The notes beneath the pieces were generated by a model. That model did not search any database. It saw nothing but the letters and a program-made list of their open reading frames with translations, and was not told the DNA's origin. A program made the position numbers and the translations under genes. DNA of 35,660 nucleotides from the NCBI RefSeq assembly GCF_900142005.1, contig NZ_FQZL01000034.1, positions 1 to 35,660 on the forward strand, in the 5' to 3' direction. Every line of letters begins with the position of its first letter. Position 1 is the first letter of the stretch. This document shows positions 1-7,874 of this stretch, piece by piece. Source of the stretch: Dethiosulfatibacter aminovorans DSM 17477 (lineage in GTDB: Bacteria > Bacillota > Clostridia > Tissierellales > Dethiosulfatibacteraceae).

Positions 1-176
1 CCGTGAACAAAGCAGCTTTTCCCTTGTTCCTTGTACCTAGCTATCATCCTGTTCACATGCCTTCTTGTACATCCCAACGTTATTGCCGCTCTTTCTTTGT
101 TTCCATCTGTCTCAACTAATCGCTTGATTATTTCATACTTCTGATTTTCATTCATATTTAAGTTTACCTTTCTCAT
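1..176 (-). CDS. IS transposase, N-terminal fragment (cut by window edge)
   Basis: Reading the minus strand from ATG at 176 gives 58 codons that stay open to the window edge. The peptide starts MRKVNLNMNENQKYEIIKRL and contains a helix-turn-helix (GNKERAAITLGCTRRHVNRM) of the kind found at the N-terminus of IS1202/ISNCY-type transposases; it stops at VHG because the window ends. The HTH would bind the element's terminal repeats; the DDE catalytic domain lies outside the window, so whether the transposase is intact cannot be judged. Family assignment is from recalled resemblance. A shorter reading could start at the internal Met8. Confidence 0.65.
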   Translation of the reverse strand, partial: MRKVNLNMNENQKYEIIKRLVETDGNKERAAITLGCTRRHVNRMIARYKEQGKSCFVH

Positions 177-290
177 TATGCACCTCACATTTTTCATGAG
201 GTTCTAGTATATTACTTTCTGCTTTGCTTTGGGACATTTTCTCAAACGGTATGATAAGACATTATCACAAATCAATCAGAATTTTTTTTA
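177..290. mobile_element. Probable terminal region of the insertion sequence
   Basis: Non-coding stretch just upstream of the transposase start. It holds two spaced direct repeats: GACATTTTCTCAAACG near 233 and GACATTATCACAAATC near 259, 26 bases apart. Paired repeats in the terminus are a plausible transposase binding site. The exact outer boundary, a target duplication and the partner end cannot be seen here, so the right limit is approximate. Confidence 0.4.
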
Positions 291-307
291 AAAAGTGCCT
301 TCTTTTG

Positions 308-336
308 TTGATAAATCATTGCTTCTGGGATATAAT
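308..336 (+). promoter_or_regulatory. Sigma-A promoter of the tsaC operon
   Basis: TTGATA (308-313), a 17-base spacer and a perfect TATAAT (331-336) lie 24 bases before the tsaC start at 360. It lies between the presumed IS end and the operon, so the operon keeps its own promoter despite the insertion. Confidence 0.7.
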
Positions 337-359
337 AATCCTTGTTGACGAGGTGTTTA

Positions 360-1415
360 ATGAATACAAGAATATACGACATGAACAGCAAGCCCATGGA
401 CTGGGATGATATAATGGAAATCGGGAAAATCCTAAGGGAGGGTGGAACCGTAGTGTTCCCTACAGAAACGGTTTACGGACTTGGGGCTAACGCCTTGGAC
501 GAAACTGCAGTGGAAAGGATATTCTCTGCAAAGGGGAGACCTTCCGACAATCCTCTCATTGTACATATAAGCGACATGGACCAGTTGGAGAATATTGTGG
601 AAAGCATACCCGAAAAGGCAAGGTTGCTTATGGAAAATTTCTGGCCTGGAGCACTTACTTTGCTCTTCAGGAAGAAGGACACGGTGCCGGAAAGAATAAC
701 TGCAGGACTTACGACTGTTGCAGTGAGAATGCCGGATTCGAAAATAGCGCTGGCTATAATAAAGGCGGCAGGAGTTCCTGTTGCGGCGCCAAGTGCCAAT
801 ATTTCAGGCAAGCCAAGCCCGACAAGCGTCGGTCATGTCATTGAGGATCTGGATGGAAGGGTTGATGCTATTATCGATGGAGGAGACTGTTACTACGGAG
901 TCGAGTCCACTGTAATAGATGTATTAAATGATCCTCCAATGATTTTAAGGCCTGGAGGGATTACAATAGAAGACATTTCGCGGGTTCTTGATTCGGTGGT
1001 CTACGACCCGGCGTTGGATTACTATGGATCCCATGAGACACCAAGATCGCCGGGGCAGAAATATACCCATTATTCTCCAAATGGAGAAGTGGTACTTTTT
1101 GTAGGGGAAAGTGACTCCATATATCCTGAAATAATCAGGGTGACAAGAGAAATGCTTTCGAAATCATTGAGAACAATGATACTTTGCACCGATGAAAACA
1201 TAGGAAAATACAACGAGGGAATAATTTTCAGCCTTGGTTCCAGAACAAAACCGGAAGAAATATCGTCTAATTTATTCAGGATGCTCAGAAAAGCCGACGA
1301 ATTGAACATGGACGTTATCCTTGTAGAAGGGATTGAGGAAAGCAATATTGGAGCAGCAGTCATGAACAGGCTAAGGAAAGCTTCAGGGGGCAGAATTGTT
1401 AAGTGTGGTGATTAG
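360..1415 (+). CDS. tsaC: Threonylcarbamoyl-AMP synthase (Sua5/YwlC type)
   Basis: Makes L-threonylcarbamoyladenylate from threonine, bicarbonate and ATP, the first step of t6A formation on ANN-decoding tRNAs. The 351-residue product has the two-domain Sua5 layout: a YrdC domain (PTETVYGLG; KGRPSDNPLIVHI; PSANISGKPSPTS; STVIDV; RPGG) followed by the Sua5 linker motif SPGQKYTHYSP and a C-terminal Sua5 domain. I chose ATG 360 because GAGGTG at 350-355 is correctly spaced; an in-frame TTG at 342 would add six residues and has no better site. First gene of an operon; its stop directly abuts the start of the phosphatase gene. Confidence 0.93.
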   Translation: MNTRIYDMNSKPMDWDDIMEIGKILREGGTVVFPTETVYGLGANALDETAVERIFSAKGRPSDNPLIVHISDMDQLENIVESIPEKARLLMENFWPGALTLLFRKKDTVPERITAGLTTVAVRMPDSKIALAIIKAAGVPVAAPSANISGKPSPTSVGHVIEDLDGRVDAIIDGGDCYYGVESTVIDVLNDPPMILRPGGITIEDISRVLDSVVYDPALDYYGSHETPRSPGQKYTHYSPNGEVVLFVGESDSIYPEIIRVTREMLSKSLRTMILCTDENIGKYNEGIIFSLGSRTKPEEISSNLFRMLRKADELNMDVILVEGIEESNIGAAVMNRLRKASGGRIVKCGD

Positions 1416-2120
1416 ATGAAAATACTGATAGTTTGTACAGGAAATACATGCAGAAGTCCGATGGCAGAAGGAATACTGAGGGATGTCTTCGCCAAGTTCG
1501 GATATGATGAAAAGGACGTGCAGATAGTATCCGCAGGAATAACTGCTCAAAACGGTCTGCCTGCAAATGAAAAGGCAATCAAGGTATTGAAGGACCAGGG
1601 AATAGATATCAGCGACCATGAATCAAGGCAGCTGTCAATGAGTCTCGTGAGGGAATCAGACCTCATACTGGCAATGACAAGGAATCACAAGCATATCATT
1701 GCTACGATGATTCCCGAGGCCGCTGCAAAAACCTTCACCTTGAAGGAATTTGCCATGGGAAATCTTGACTCTGAGGATATTCTTGACGAGCTGGGGACCA
1801 TATATGCTACCTCCGATGAAAAGCGAGAGGAATTGGATAAGGCAAGGATAGAAAGAATAAAGAGTCTTGAGGAAAAAAAGGAAAGACTGGAAAAAGAGCT
1901 GGAACAGGTAGAAAGTGAAATTGAAATGTTGAGAGGAAAGGAAAGCCATCTTGACAAGGTTGACATATCAAAAATAAAGGTGATAGAAAACAAGCTTAAG
2001 GACTTGGATGTGGCAGATCCCTATGGGAAGCCCGAAGCTGTATACAAGAGCACATCTGAAGAAATAACGCAAATTATGAACAATATTGTGAAAAAAATTA
2101 TTGAGGAGCAGGTAAAATGA
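1416..2120 (+). CDS. ywlE: Low-molecular-weight phosphatase (arginine phosphatase YwlE-like) with coiled-coil insert
   Basis: N-terminal P-loop CTGNTCRS gives nucleophile Cys7 and Arg13; Thr11 in this loop is the residue that marks protein-arginine phosphatases such as B. subtilis YwlE, which counteracts McsB, as opposed to tyrosine phosphatases. The general-acid loop is DPYGKPEAVY (Asp201). The family is normally about 150 residues; this protein has 234. The extra length is a charged heptad-like segment at about 130-198 (for example LEEKKERLEKELEQVESEIE), predicted by eye to be a coiled coil and placed between the core fold and the acid loop. Starts immediately after the tsaC stop and overlaps rpiB by four bases. 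Arginine versus tyrosine specificity is inference from Thr11. Confidence 0.85.
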   Translation: MKILIVCTGNTCRSPMAEGILRDVFAKFGYDEKDVQIVSAGITAQNGLPANEKAIKVLKDQGIDISDHESRQLSMSLVRESDLILAMTRNHKHIIATMIPEAAAKTFTLKEFAMGNLDSEDILDELGTIYATSDEKREELDKARIERIKSLEEKKERLEKELEQVESEIEMLRGKESHLDKVDISKIKVIENKLKDLDVADPYGKPEAVYKSTSEEITQIMNNIVKKIIEEQVK

Positions 2121-2569
2121 GAATAGCAATGGCAAGTGATCACGGTGGATTTGAATTGAAGGAAATTGTAAAGGAGTATCTCGTAGGACAGGGATATGAA
2201 GTCAAGGATATGGGTACGTACAACACGGAATCGGTAGACTATCCCGATTATGGTCTCAAGGCCGCTTATGAAGTGGCTTCAGGACGTGCCGAAAGAGGAA
2301 TAGTAATCTGCGGTACGGGAATAGGAATATCCATATCGGCAAACAAGGTCAGGGGAATCAGATGCGCATTGTGCCATGATGTATACTCTGCAGAAATGAC
2401 AAGGGCCCACAACGATTCAAACGTACTTGCAATGGGCGGAAGAGTCGTAGGAAGAGACCTGGCGCTGAGAATCGTACAGGCATGGATCCATTCCGACTTT
2501 GAAGGCGGAAGACATGCAAGAAGGATAGACAAGATAACGGAGTACGAAAACAATGTCGAGAAGGGATAA
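2117..2569 (+). CDS. rpiB: Ribose-5-phosphate isomerase B
   Basis: Interconverts ribulose 5-phosphate and ribose 5-phosphate in the pentose phosphate pathway. The 150-residue length and motifs fit RpiB/LacAB: MASDHGG at the N-terminus, the active-site base Cys65 in GIVICGTGIGISI, and AHNDSNVLAMGGR. ATGA overlap with the preceding phosphatase gene suggests translational coupling; the downstream deaminase gene starts inside its last codons. No metabolic operon partner is present, consistent with the conserved Firmicutes arrangement ywlC-ywlE-ywlF(rpiB). Confidence 0.93.
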   Translation: MRIAMASDHGGFELKEIVKEYLVGQGYEVKDMGTYNTESVDYPDYGLKAAYEVASGRAERGIVICGTGIGISISANKVRGIRCALCHDVYSAEMTRAHNDSNVLAMGGRVVGRDLALRIVQAWIHSDFEGGRHARRIDKITEYENNVEKG

Positions 2570-3062
2570 GCTTAACTATTATTTGGATATTGCTGAAACA
2601 GTGCTGAACAGGGGTACCTGCCTCAGAAGAAACTACGGCGCGGTAATAGTTAAAAATGACGAAATAATTTCAACTGGATATACGGGTGCTCCGAGGGGAC
2701 GAAAGAACTGTTCCGATCTCGGGTACTGTCTCAGGAAGGAGATGAACATTCCTTCGGGAACGAACTATGAGCTTTGCAGAAGCGTTCATGCAGAGGCAAA
2801 TGCAATAATATCGGCTTCGAGAAGAGACATGATCGACAGCACCATATTTCTTGTCGGAAAGGAATGCACAACTGGAGAATATGTAGAAAACACTGATTCC
2901 TGCATCATGTGCAAGAGAATGATAATAAATGCAGGAATAGCCCATATAGTAATAAGGGACGACAAGGATAACTACAGACAAATAAGTGTAGAAAAGTGGA
3001 TTGCAGAGGAGAAGCTGCCGGAAAGGATTTCCGAATCCACAAAGGGGAAAGAGGGTGTTTAA
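2553..3062 (+). CDS. comEB: dCMP deaminase (ComEB-like)
   Basis: Zn-dependent cytidine/deoxycytidylate deaminase: dCMP to dUMP for dTTP synthesis. Zinc and catalytic residues are visible: His79-Ala-Glu81 (HAEAN) and Cys117/Cys120 (SCIMC). The N-terminal segment LRRNYGAVIVKNDEIISTGY is typical of the ComEB/dCMP deaminase group, and 169 residues is a normal length. Start ATG 2553 lies within rpiB, giving a 17-base overlap. In relatives upp often sits in this region; it is absent here. Confidence 0.88.
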   Translation: MSRRDKLNYYLDIAETVLNRGTCLRRNYGAVIVKNDEIISTGYTGAPRGRKNCSDLGYCLRKEMNIPSGTNYELCRSVHAEANAIISASRRDMIDSTIFLVGKECTTGEYVENTDSCIMCKRMIINAGIAHIVIRDDKDNYRQISVEKWIAEEKLPERISESTKGKEGV

Positions 3063-4091
3063 ATGAAATCAATAATTGCAGCATTTGCAGTGGCGTTCAT
3101 GCTTTCATTTCTGTTTACGCCGTATGCCAGGCATCTGGCTTTTAAGCTCAATGTACTGGATCATCCAAAGGATCCGAGGAAGCTTCACAAGAAGCCCATT
3201 CCTTACCTTGGAGGAGCAGCCATATATGCATCCACAATAATATGCATGCTGCTTTTCACGGAAATCGACAGGATGAGTATTTCCATAATTGCAGGTGGAA
3301 CAATAATATTCTTTACAGGTCTTATAGACGATATAAAGGACATATCCGCAAAGTGGAAGATGGCTGCACAGATATTGGCGGCTGTAATAACGTTGTATGG
3401 AGGAGTCAAGATACAGTGGATAAGCAATCCTTTTCCAAGCTCGGATTTCGTCTATCTTGTTAATCTGTCCATTCCGGCAACCTTGTTTTGGATTGTGGGC
3501 ATAACGAATACAATTAACCTTATAGATGGAATAGATGGACTTGCTTCAGGAGTTGCGGCAATTGCGGCAACGACCCTCATGGTGATTTCTGCCATCCACG
3601 GCTTCAGTTTTATAATAATAGAGTGCGCAATAGTAGCAGGTGCATCCCTTGGATTTTTGCCCTTCAATTTCAATCCGGCAAAGATATTCATGGGAGATAC
3701 GGGAGCATTGTTCCTGGGCTACATGCTTGCAGTGCTGTCTATAGCGGGAGTTATGAAAACCGTTACAGCCGTTACAATAGTAGTAATGATATTTGTACTT
3801 GGAATACCAATATTTGACACATCCTTTGCAATAGTAAGAAGGATGATAAACAAGAAGCCAATAATGGAGGCAGACAAGGGGCATGTTCACCACAGGCTCC
3901 TTGACATAGGTTTTTCACAGAAGCAAACTGTGTTGATACTTTATGTCATCAGCATAGCATTCGGTGCGGCAGCAATATTCATAACAGGCTCGGAGCCTGT
4001 TGCGGGTACAATAGTTGTAGCTGTGACGGCAGGGCTTATTGTGCTGGCTGGCGGGAAAATTGGACTGTTGGGAGACAAGAAGAAGATTTAA
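3063..4091 (+). CDS. tagO: Undecaprenyl-phosphate GlcNAc-1-phosphate transferase (TagO/WecA)
   Basis: Polytopic membrane enzyme of the MraY/WecA family (342 residues, about ten or eleven hydrophobic segments) that transfers GlcNAc-1-P from UDP-GlcNAc to undecaprenyl phosphate to begin teichoic acid or other wall polysaccharide synthesis. Hallmarks: DDIKD (Asp89, Asp90, Asp93), NLIDGIDGLASG, FMGDTGALFLGY, and the cytoplasmic HVHHRLLD motif that separates WecA/TagO from MraY. The start codon directly follows the stop of comEB. It shares the pathway with the UDP-GlcNAc 2-epimerase gene beyond the repeat cluster. Confidence 0.9.
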   Translation: MKSIIAAFAVAFMLSFLFTPYARHLAFKLNVLDHPKDPRKLHKKPIPYLGGAAIYASTIICMLLFTEIDRMSISIIAGGTIIFFTGLIDDIKDISAKWKMAAQILAAVITLYGGVKIQWISNPFPSSDFVYLVNLSIPATLFWIVGITNTINLIDGIDGLASGVAAIAATTLMVISAIHGFSFIIIECAIVAGASLGFLPFNFNPAKIFMGDTGALFLGYMLAVLSIAGVMKTVTAVTIVVMIFVLGIPIFDTSFAIVRRMINKKPIMEADKGHVHHRLLDIGFSQKQTVLILYVISIAFGAAAIFITGSEPVAGTIVVAVTAGLIVLAGGKIGLLGDKKKI

Positions 4092-4116
4092 ATAAGCTGG
4101 AAAAAGTAGGATTACC

Positions 4117-4228
4117 GCAGGAATTAAATATTTAGGTTCCCTACTCCCTCGGAACGACATTCTTTAATTTAACAAGGTGGAATGTCGAACCTCGAAGTCG
4201 AGACCTCACCTAAATCTTTAATCCCTGC
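4117..4228. repeat. Palindromic structured element, copy 1
   Basis: Outer arms of 21 bases at 4117-4137 and 4208-4228 pair at 19 of 21 positions. An inner stem pairs CGACATTC (4155-4162) with GAATGTCG (4180-4187). Single-stranded parts TCCCTACTCC.TCGG and AAGTCGAGACCTC are shared with the copy at 4368. No open reading frame. Could be a structured RNA or a small palindromic repetitive element. Confidence 0.7.
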
Positions 4229-4230
4229 TA

Positions 4231-4329
4231 GTGCCGGTGATATATTTAGGTTTCCTGCTCAATTTAAATCTTGAAGAGAAGAAAACAAATAGAATAGCAT
4301 TGCAGCAATTATATATCTATGATTGCTGC
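4231..4329. repeat. Degenerate and miniature copies of the same element
   Basis: At 4231-4275 the 5' arm and first conserved segment (TATATTTAGGTTTCCTGCTC) run straight into a remnant of the 3' arm (ATTTAAATC), so the central hairpins are deleted. At 4302-4329 a minimal palindrome GCAGCAAT/ATTGCTGC keeps the arm sequence with a 12-base loop. Both look like derivatives of the full copies on either side. Confidence 0.5.
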
Positions 4330-4367
4330 TTATTATTGTATTGCTTTATTTACTTATACATCGTATC

Positions 4368-4478
4368 GCAGTAATTATATATTTAAACTCCCTACTCCGT
4401 CGGCACGACAATCTTTTATTGATAAGGTTGATTGACGAGCCTCCAAGTCGAGACCTCGTTTAAATCTAAAATTACCGC
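4368..4478. repeat. Palindromic structured element, copy 2
   Basis: Arms at 4368-4388 and 4458-4478 pair at 18 of 21 positions. Relative to copy 1 the inner end of the arms changes from GGT/ACC to AAC/GTT and the central hairpin from CATTC/GAATG to CAATC/GATTG, so both sides changed together. The conserved unpaired segments are kept. Lies 60 bases before the epimerase start. Confidence 0.7.
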
Positions 4479-4538
4479 TTGTAGTAGTTAATTTATAAAA
4501 TAATAGCTTTATATTTTACGAGAAAAAGGAAGGTATAT

Positions 4539-5651
4539 ATGAGTGAAAAACTAAGAGTCCTCACCGTATTCGGGACTAGGCCGGAGGCTGTGAAGATGGC
4601 TCCCGTGGTCAAGGTTCTGAATGATGAGGAGAAGATAGAGCACAGGGTTTGCGTTACGGCTCAGCACAGGGACATGCTGGACCAGGTTCTTAAGATCTTT
4701 GACATCGAGCCTGATTACGATCTTGATATTTTTGAGCATGGACAGTCCCTTTCACAGATTACGGAAAGGGCAATGAAGGGCATAGAGAATGTCATCAAGG
4801 AATTCAAGCCTGATGTTCTCCTAGTACAGGGGGATACAACCACGGTATTTGCAGGGGCCCTTGCAGGATTCTACAATGGAGTGAAGGTCGGCCACGTTGA
4901 AGCAGGTCTCAGAAGCGGCAACATCTATTCTCCATATCCCGAGGAGGCAAACAGGAAGATGACAGGTGTGGTTACAGAATACCACTTTGCACCCACTGAA
5001 ACTTCAAGGAACAACTTGTTGAAGGAAGACTATCCCGAGGACAAGATCTTCATTACGGGAAACACTGTAATAGATGCTCTGCTTCAGGTTGTGGATGACG
5101 AATATATTTTTGAGGATGATCTTCTTAATGAAATAGATTATGAAAATAAAAAGGTTGTACTTCTTACCTCCCACCGAAGGGAAAATCTGGGTCAGCCTAT
5201 GAGGAACATCTTTACTGCAGTTAAAAGGGTTGTGGAGGAGAATGACGATGTTGAGGTCATCTATCCAGTGCATCTCAATCCAAAGGTAAGGGAGATTGCC
5301 AAAGAGGTTTTCGGCGACAATGAAAAGGTTCATCTCATTGAGCCGGTTGATTACCTTCCTTTTGCAAATCTTATCGGAAAGTGTCACATAGTGGTTACCG
5401 ATTCAGGAGGAATACAGGAAGAGGCACCTTCTTTAGGAAAGCCGGTACTTGTAGTGAGAAGGGAAACCGAGAGACCTGAAGGAATAGAGGCGGGAACAGC
5501 AAAGCTTGCAGGTGTGGAAGAAGAGACTGTTTATGAAATGCTCACAGACCTTGTAAGGAACGAGGAAAGCTACAAAAAAATGGCAAATGCAGTGAATCCC
5601 TATGGTGACGGAAAGTCGGCCCAGAGGATAAGGGACATACTGTTAAAATAA
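4539..5651 (+). CDS. wecB: UDP-N-acetylglucosamine 2-epimerase (non-hydrolysing)
   Basis: Converts UDP-GlcNAc to UDP-ManNAc for teichoic acid linkage unit or capsule synthesis (B. subtilis name mnaA). The 370-residue protein has the GT-B epimerase signatures VFGTRPEAVKMAPVV, GDTTTVFAGALAG, HVEAGLRSGN, SHRRENLGQP, YPVHLNPKV and DSGGIQEEAPSLGKPVLVVR. A good site (AAGGAAGG) precedes ATG 4539. The same bases AAAAAGGAAGGTATAT occur before the CoA-transferase gene at 9451. Separated from tagO by the repeat cluster and followed by a terminator. In many Firmicutes this gene directly precedes the ATP synthase operon, but here the 5.7-10 kb cassette intervenes. Confidence 0.94.
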   Translation: MSEKLRVLTVFGTRPEAVKMAPVVKVLNDEEKIEHRVCVTAQHRDMLDQVLKIFDIEPDYDLDIFEHGQSLSQITERAMKGIENVIKEFKPDVLLVQGDTTTVFAGALAGFYNGVKVGHVEAGLRSGNIYSPYPEEANRKMTGVVTEYHFAPTETSRNNLLKEDYPEDKIFITGNTVIDALLQVVDDEYIFEDDLLNEIDYENKKVVLLTSHRRENLGQPMRNIFTAVKRVVEENDDVEVIYPVHLNPKVREIAKEVFGDNEKVHLIEPVDYLPFANLIGKCHIVVTDSGGIQEEAPSLGKPVLVVRRETERPEGIEAGTAKLAGVEEETVYEMLTDLVRNEESYKKMANAVNPYGDGKSAQRIRDILLK

Positions 5652-5667
5652 ATAGAAATGTTATATA

Positions 5668-5693
5668 ATGGACTCTAATAGAGTTCATTTTTT
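5668..5693 (+). terminator. Intrinsic terminator after wecB
   Basis: ATGGACTC / GAGTTCAT stem of eight pairs (one G-T), five-base loop, then six T. It ends 14 bases before the kinase start, so kinase expression probably needs read-through or a promoter I could not define. Confidence 0.7.
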
Positions 5694-5707
5694 ATGTGGA
5701 GGGTACC

Positions 5708-7870
5708 ATGAGGTTTCAAAGCATTAAGTTTAAAATACCGTCATTTTTTGCAATATATCTTTCCGTTATTATTTTTATGAGCATATTCCTCATAGTGGGT
5801 CATGTACAGGAAAATTCACTGGAGGAAAAGCTGTCCAAGAACATGGTCATGTCCGAGCTCATGAGCAAGAAAATAGGCACCTATCTGGATTCAGCAATGG
5901 ATGATGTTGTAACCTCGGCCAGATACATATCCGAAAGGGAGTTGACAGAGGACAACATATATTATGAGATAGAGAGGCTTTTCGACAATTACAACTACTT
6001 TGACCTTGTGTTCTACATGAGTGATGAAGGACGGATGATTTATTCGAAACCATACAACAAAGTTGCAATAGAGGAAAAGACGTATACCGACAGGGATTAC
6101 TATAATTACATAATGGAAAACCGGGAGCCTTTCACAAGCAGGTTGTACATGAGCAGGGTCCTGAATCAGCCCCACTTTGTGCTGGCGGCTCCTGTAACGG
6201 TAAATGACGGACTTGAAGGCTTGGTTGCGGCGGGAATACCCCTCAAGGAAATGAAGGATGAGATTGGAAAAACGGATTCAACCTTCAGTGGTGGAATATG
6301 GGTTGTAGACTCCTTCGGGTCCATAATAGTCAATCCCTATGAAGATCTCGTGGATGATGAAATAACCTCCATGGAGCATGTAGTCATAGAAGTGGATGGT
6401 AAAAAAACCGATATGTACGATTTCCTTTCTACAGGCAAGGAGGGAATCGGTGTTTTAACAAGAGGGGGCAACGAATTTTATGTGGCGGCAACCTTTGTTG
6501 AAGGCGCCAATCTTGCAGTTCTTTTGGAGCAGGAGGAAGATGTTCTATACAGGGAAGCCTATGGCGTGGTAAATGACATGAAGTTCATAGCACTCATAAT
6601 AATCGCCGTAGGTTTTGTACTGGGATTCATACTTTCGAGAGGAATAACCACTCCATTGAATAGACTGGTCGATTCCGTAAGGGCATGGAGCAGTGGCGGC
6701 AGCATGAATATTGAAACCGATAGAAGGGATGAGATAGGTGAACTGGCAGCAACCTTCAAGGAGATGTCGGTGAATCTGGACAGGAAGGTTGAGGAACTCA
6801 ATAATTCCGTCAGAAGGGAAAACGAGACAAGACAGTATCTGGACAACATATTGATGAGCGCAGGAAACGGCATCATAGTTGTGGATCATGATGACAGAAT
6901 AGTTATGTTCAACAGGGCAGCAGAAGAAATAAGCGGTTATGAAAGTGAAAAGGTGATCAATGGCGACTATCATCTGTTCAGTGATATGATACATTGTGAC
7001 ATTGAAAGCATCATAGGAGGCCTGACCAAAGGTGGAATGGGAATCATGGAGAAGGAAGTCTCCCTCCTCAGCGGCTATGGAAGGAATATCCCGTGCAGGA
7101 TAGTGTGTTCAAGGGTAAGGAATGCACTTAATGAAAAAATAGGATATGTTCTTCTCATAAGCAATCTCGAGGTCATTAAGAAGATGGAGGAGGAACTTAA
7201 AAGAGAAGACAGGCTTAGTATAATAGGCGAGTTTTCATCTTCCATAATCCATGACATAGGAAATCCCCTTGCAGGACTGAATAACCTACTGGATCTCTAC
7301 AGAAGCGACATGACCGATGAAGAAGAGAAGGAGGAGATTCTTGGACTGATTGGCGACGAGATAGCCGAACTCAACAAGATAGTTCTGAGTTTTCTTAATT
7401 TCATCAGGTCCAATGAATCCAAGGAGCTTGATATAGATATCAACCATCTCGTCCAGGAGGCGGTCAATATCATGAGGGCTGAAATGATAAACAGGGACAT
7501 CAAGGTCAGGGTTTCAAGCGACAGTGACAATATTTATGCAAATATAGACAGAAGAAATTTCAAGCAGGCCTTGATAAACATATTGAAGAATGCAATCCAG
7601 GCCATAGGTGAGGACGGGCATATAGATATAGCCATTTTTGACGGAGAACTGGAGACAAGAATAAGGATAAGGGATGACGGCGTTGGAATGAAGGAAGATG
7701 AACTGGACAGGATATTTGAACCTTTCTATACAACGAAAAAAGACGGGACCGGACTGGGATTGTCTTCCGCCTATAAGACGGTAAGGGACAACAATTGCAA
7801 AATTGAAGTTTCCAGTGCATATGGAGAAGGTACGGAGTTTGTAATAGCGATTCCAAAGGAAGAGGAGTGA
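5708..7870 (+). CDS. Cache-HAMP-PAS sensor histidine kinase
   Basis: Membrane sensor of 720 residues. Order seen: transmembrane helix about 12-32; extracytoplasmic region about 35-280 resembling a double Cache ligand-binding domain (YTDRDYYNYIMENREPF; FVLAAPV); second helix about 293-314; HAMP; PAS about 378-490 (GNGIIVVDHDDRIVMFNRAA); HisKA with phospho-acceptor His515 (SSIIHDIGNPLAGL); HATPase with N box NILKNAIQAI and G boxes DDGVGM and GTGLGLSS. ATG 5708 was chosen for GGAGGG at 5698-5703; an upstream GTG at 5696 is less likely. Forms a two-component pair with the next gene. A Cache sensor next to malonate-type transport genes suggests extracellular carboxylate sensing; the ligand is inference. 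Confidence 0.9.
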   Translation: MRFQSIKFKIPSFFAIYLSVIIFMSIFLIVGHVQENSLEEKLSKNMVMSELMSKKIGTYLDSAMDDVVTSARYISERELTEDNIYYEIERLFDNYNYFDLVFYMSDEGRMIYSKPYNKVAIEEKTYTDRDYYNYIMENREPFTSRLYMSRVLNQPHFVLAAPVTVNDGLEGLVAAGIPLKEMKDEIGKTDSTFSGGIWVVDSFGSIIVNPYEDLVDDEITSMEHVVIEVDGKKTDMYDFLSTGKEGIGVLTRGGNEFYVAATFVEGANLAVLLEQEEDVLYREAYGVVNDMKFIALIIIAVGFVLGFILSRGITTPLNRLVDSVRAWSSGGSMNIETDRRDEIGELAATFKEMSVNLDRKVEELNNSVRRENETRQYLDNILMSAGNGIIVVDHDDRIVMFNRAAEEISGYESEKVINGDYHLFSDMIHCDIESIIGGLTKGGMGIMEKEVSLLSGYGRNIPCRIVCSRVRNALNEKIGYVLLISNLEVIKKMEEELKREDRLSIIGEFSSSIIHDIGNPLAGLNNLLDLYRSDMTDEEEKEEILGLIGDEIAELNKIVLSFLNFIRSNESKELDIDINHLVQEAVNIMRAEMINRDIKVRVSSDSDNIYANIDRRNFKQALINILKNAIQAIGEDGHIDIAIFDGELETRIRIRDDGVGMKEDELDRIFEPFYTTKKDGTGLGLSSAYKTVRDNNCKIEVSSAYGEGTEFVIAIPKEEE

Positions 7871-7874
7871 TGTG

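Noticed and set aside
342..359. Upstream TTG start for tsaC
   Set aside because: The ribosome binding site GAGGTG lies inside this extension and points to ATG 360.
4112..4480. CRISPR array
   Set aside because: The repeats are long imperfect palindromes with only two full copies and irregular spacing; no cas genes are nearby. No CRISPR array was seen elsewhere in the window.
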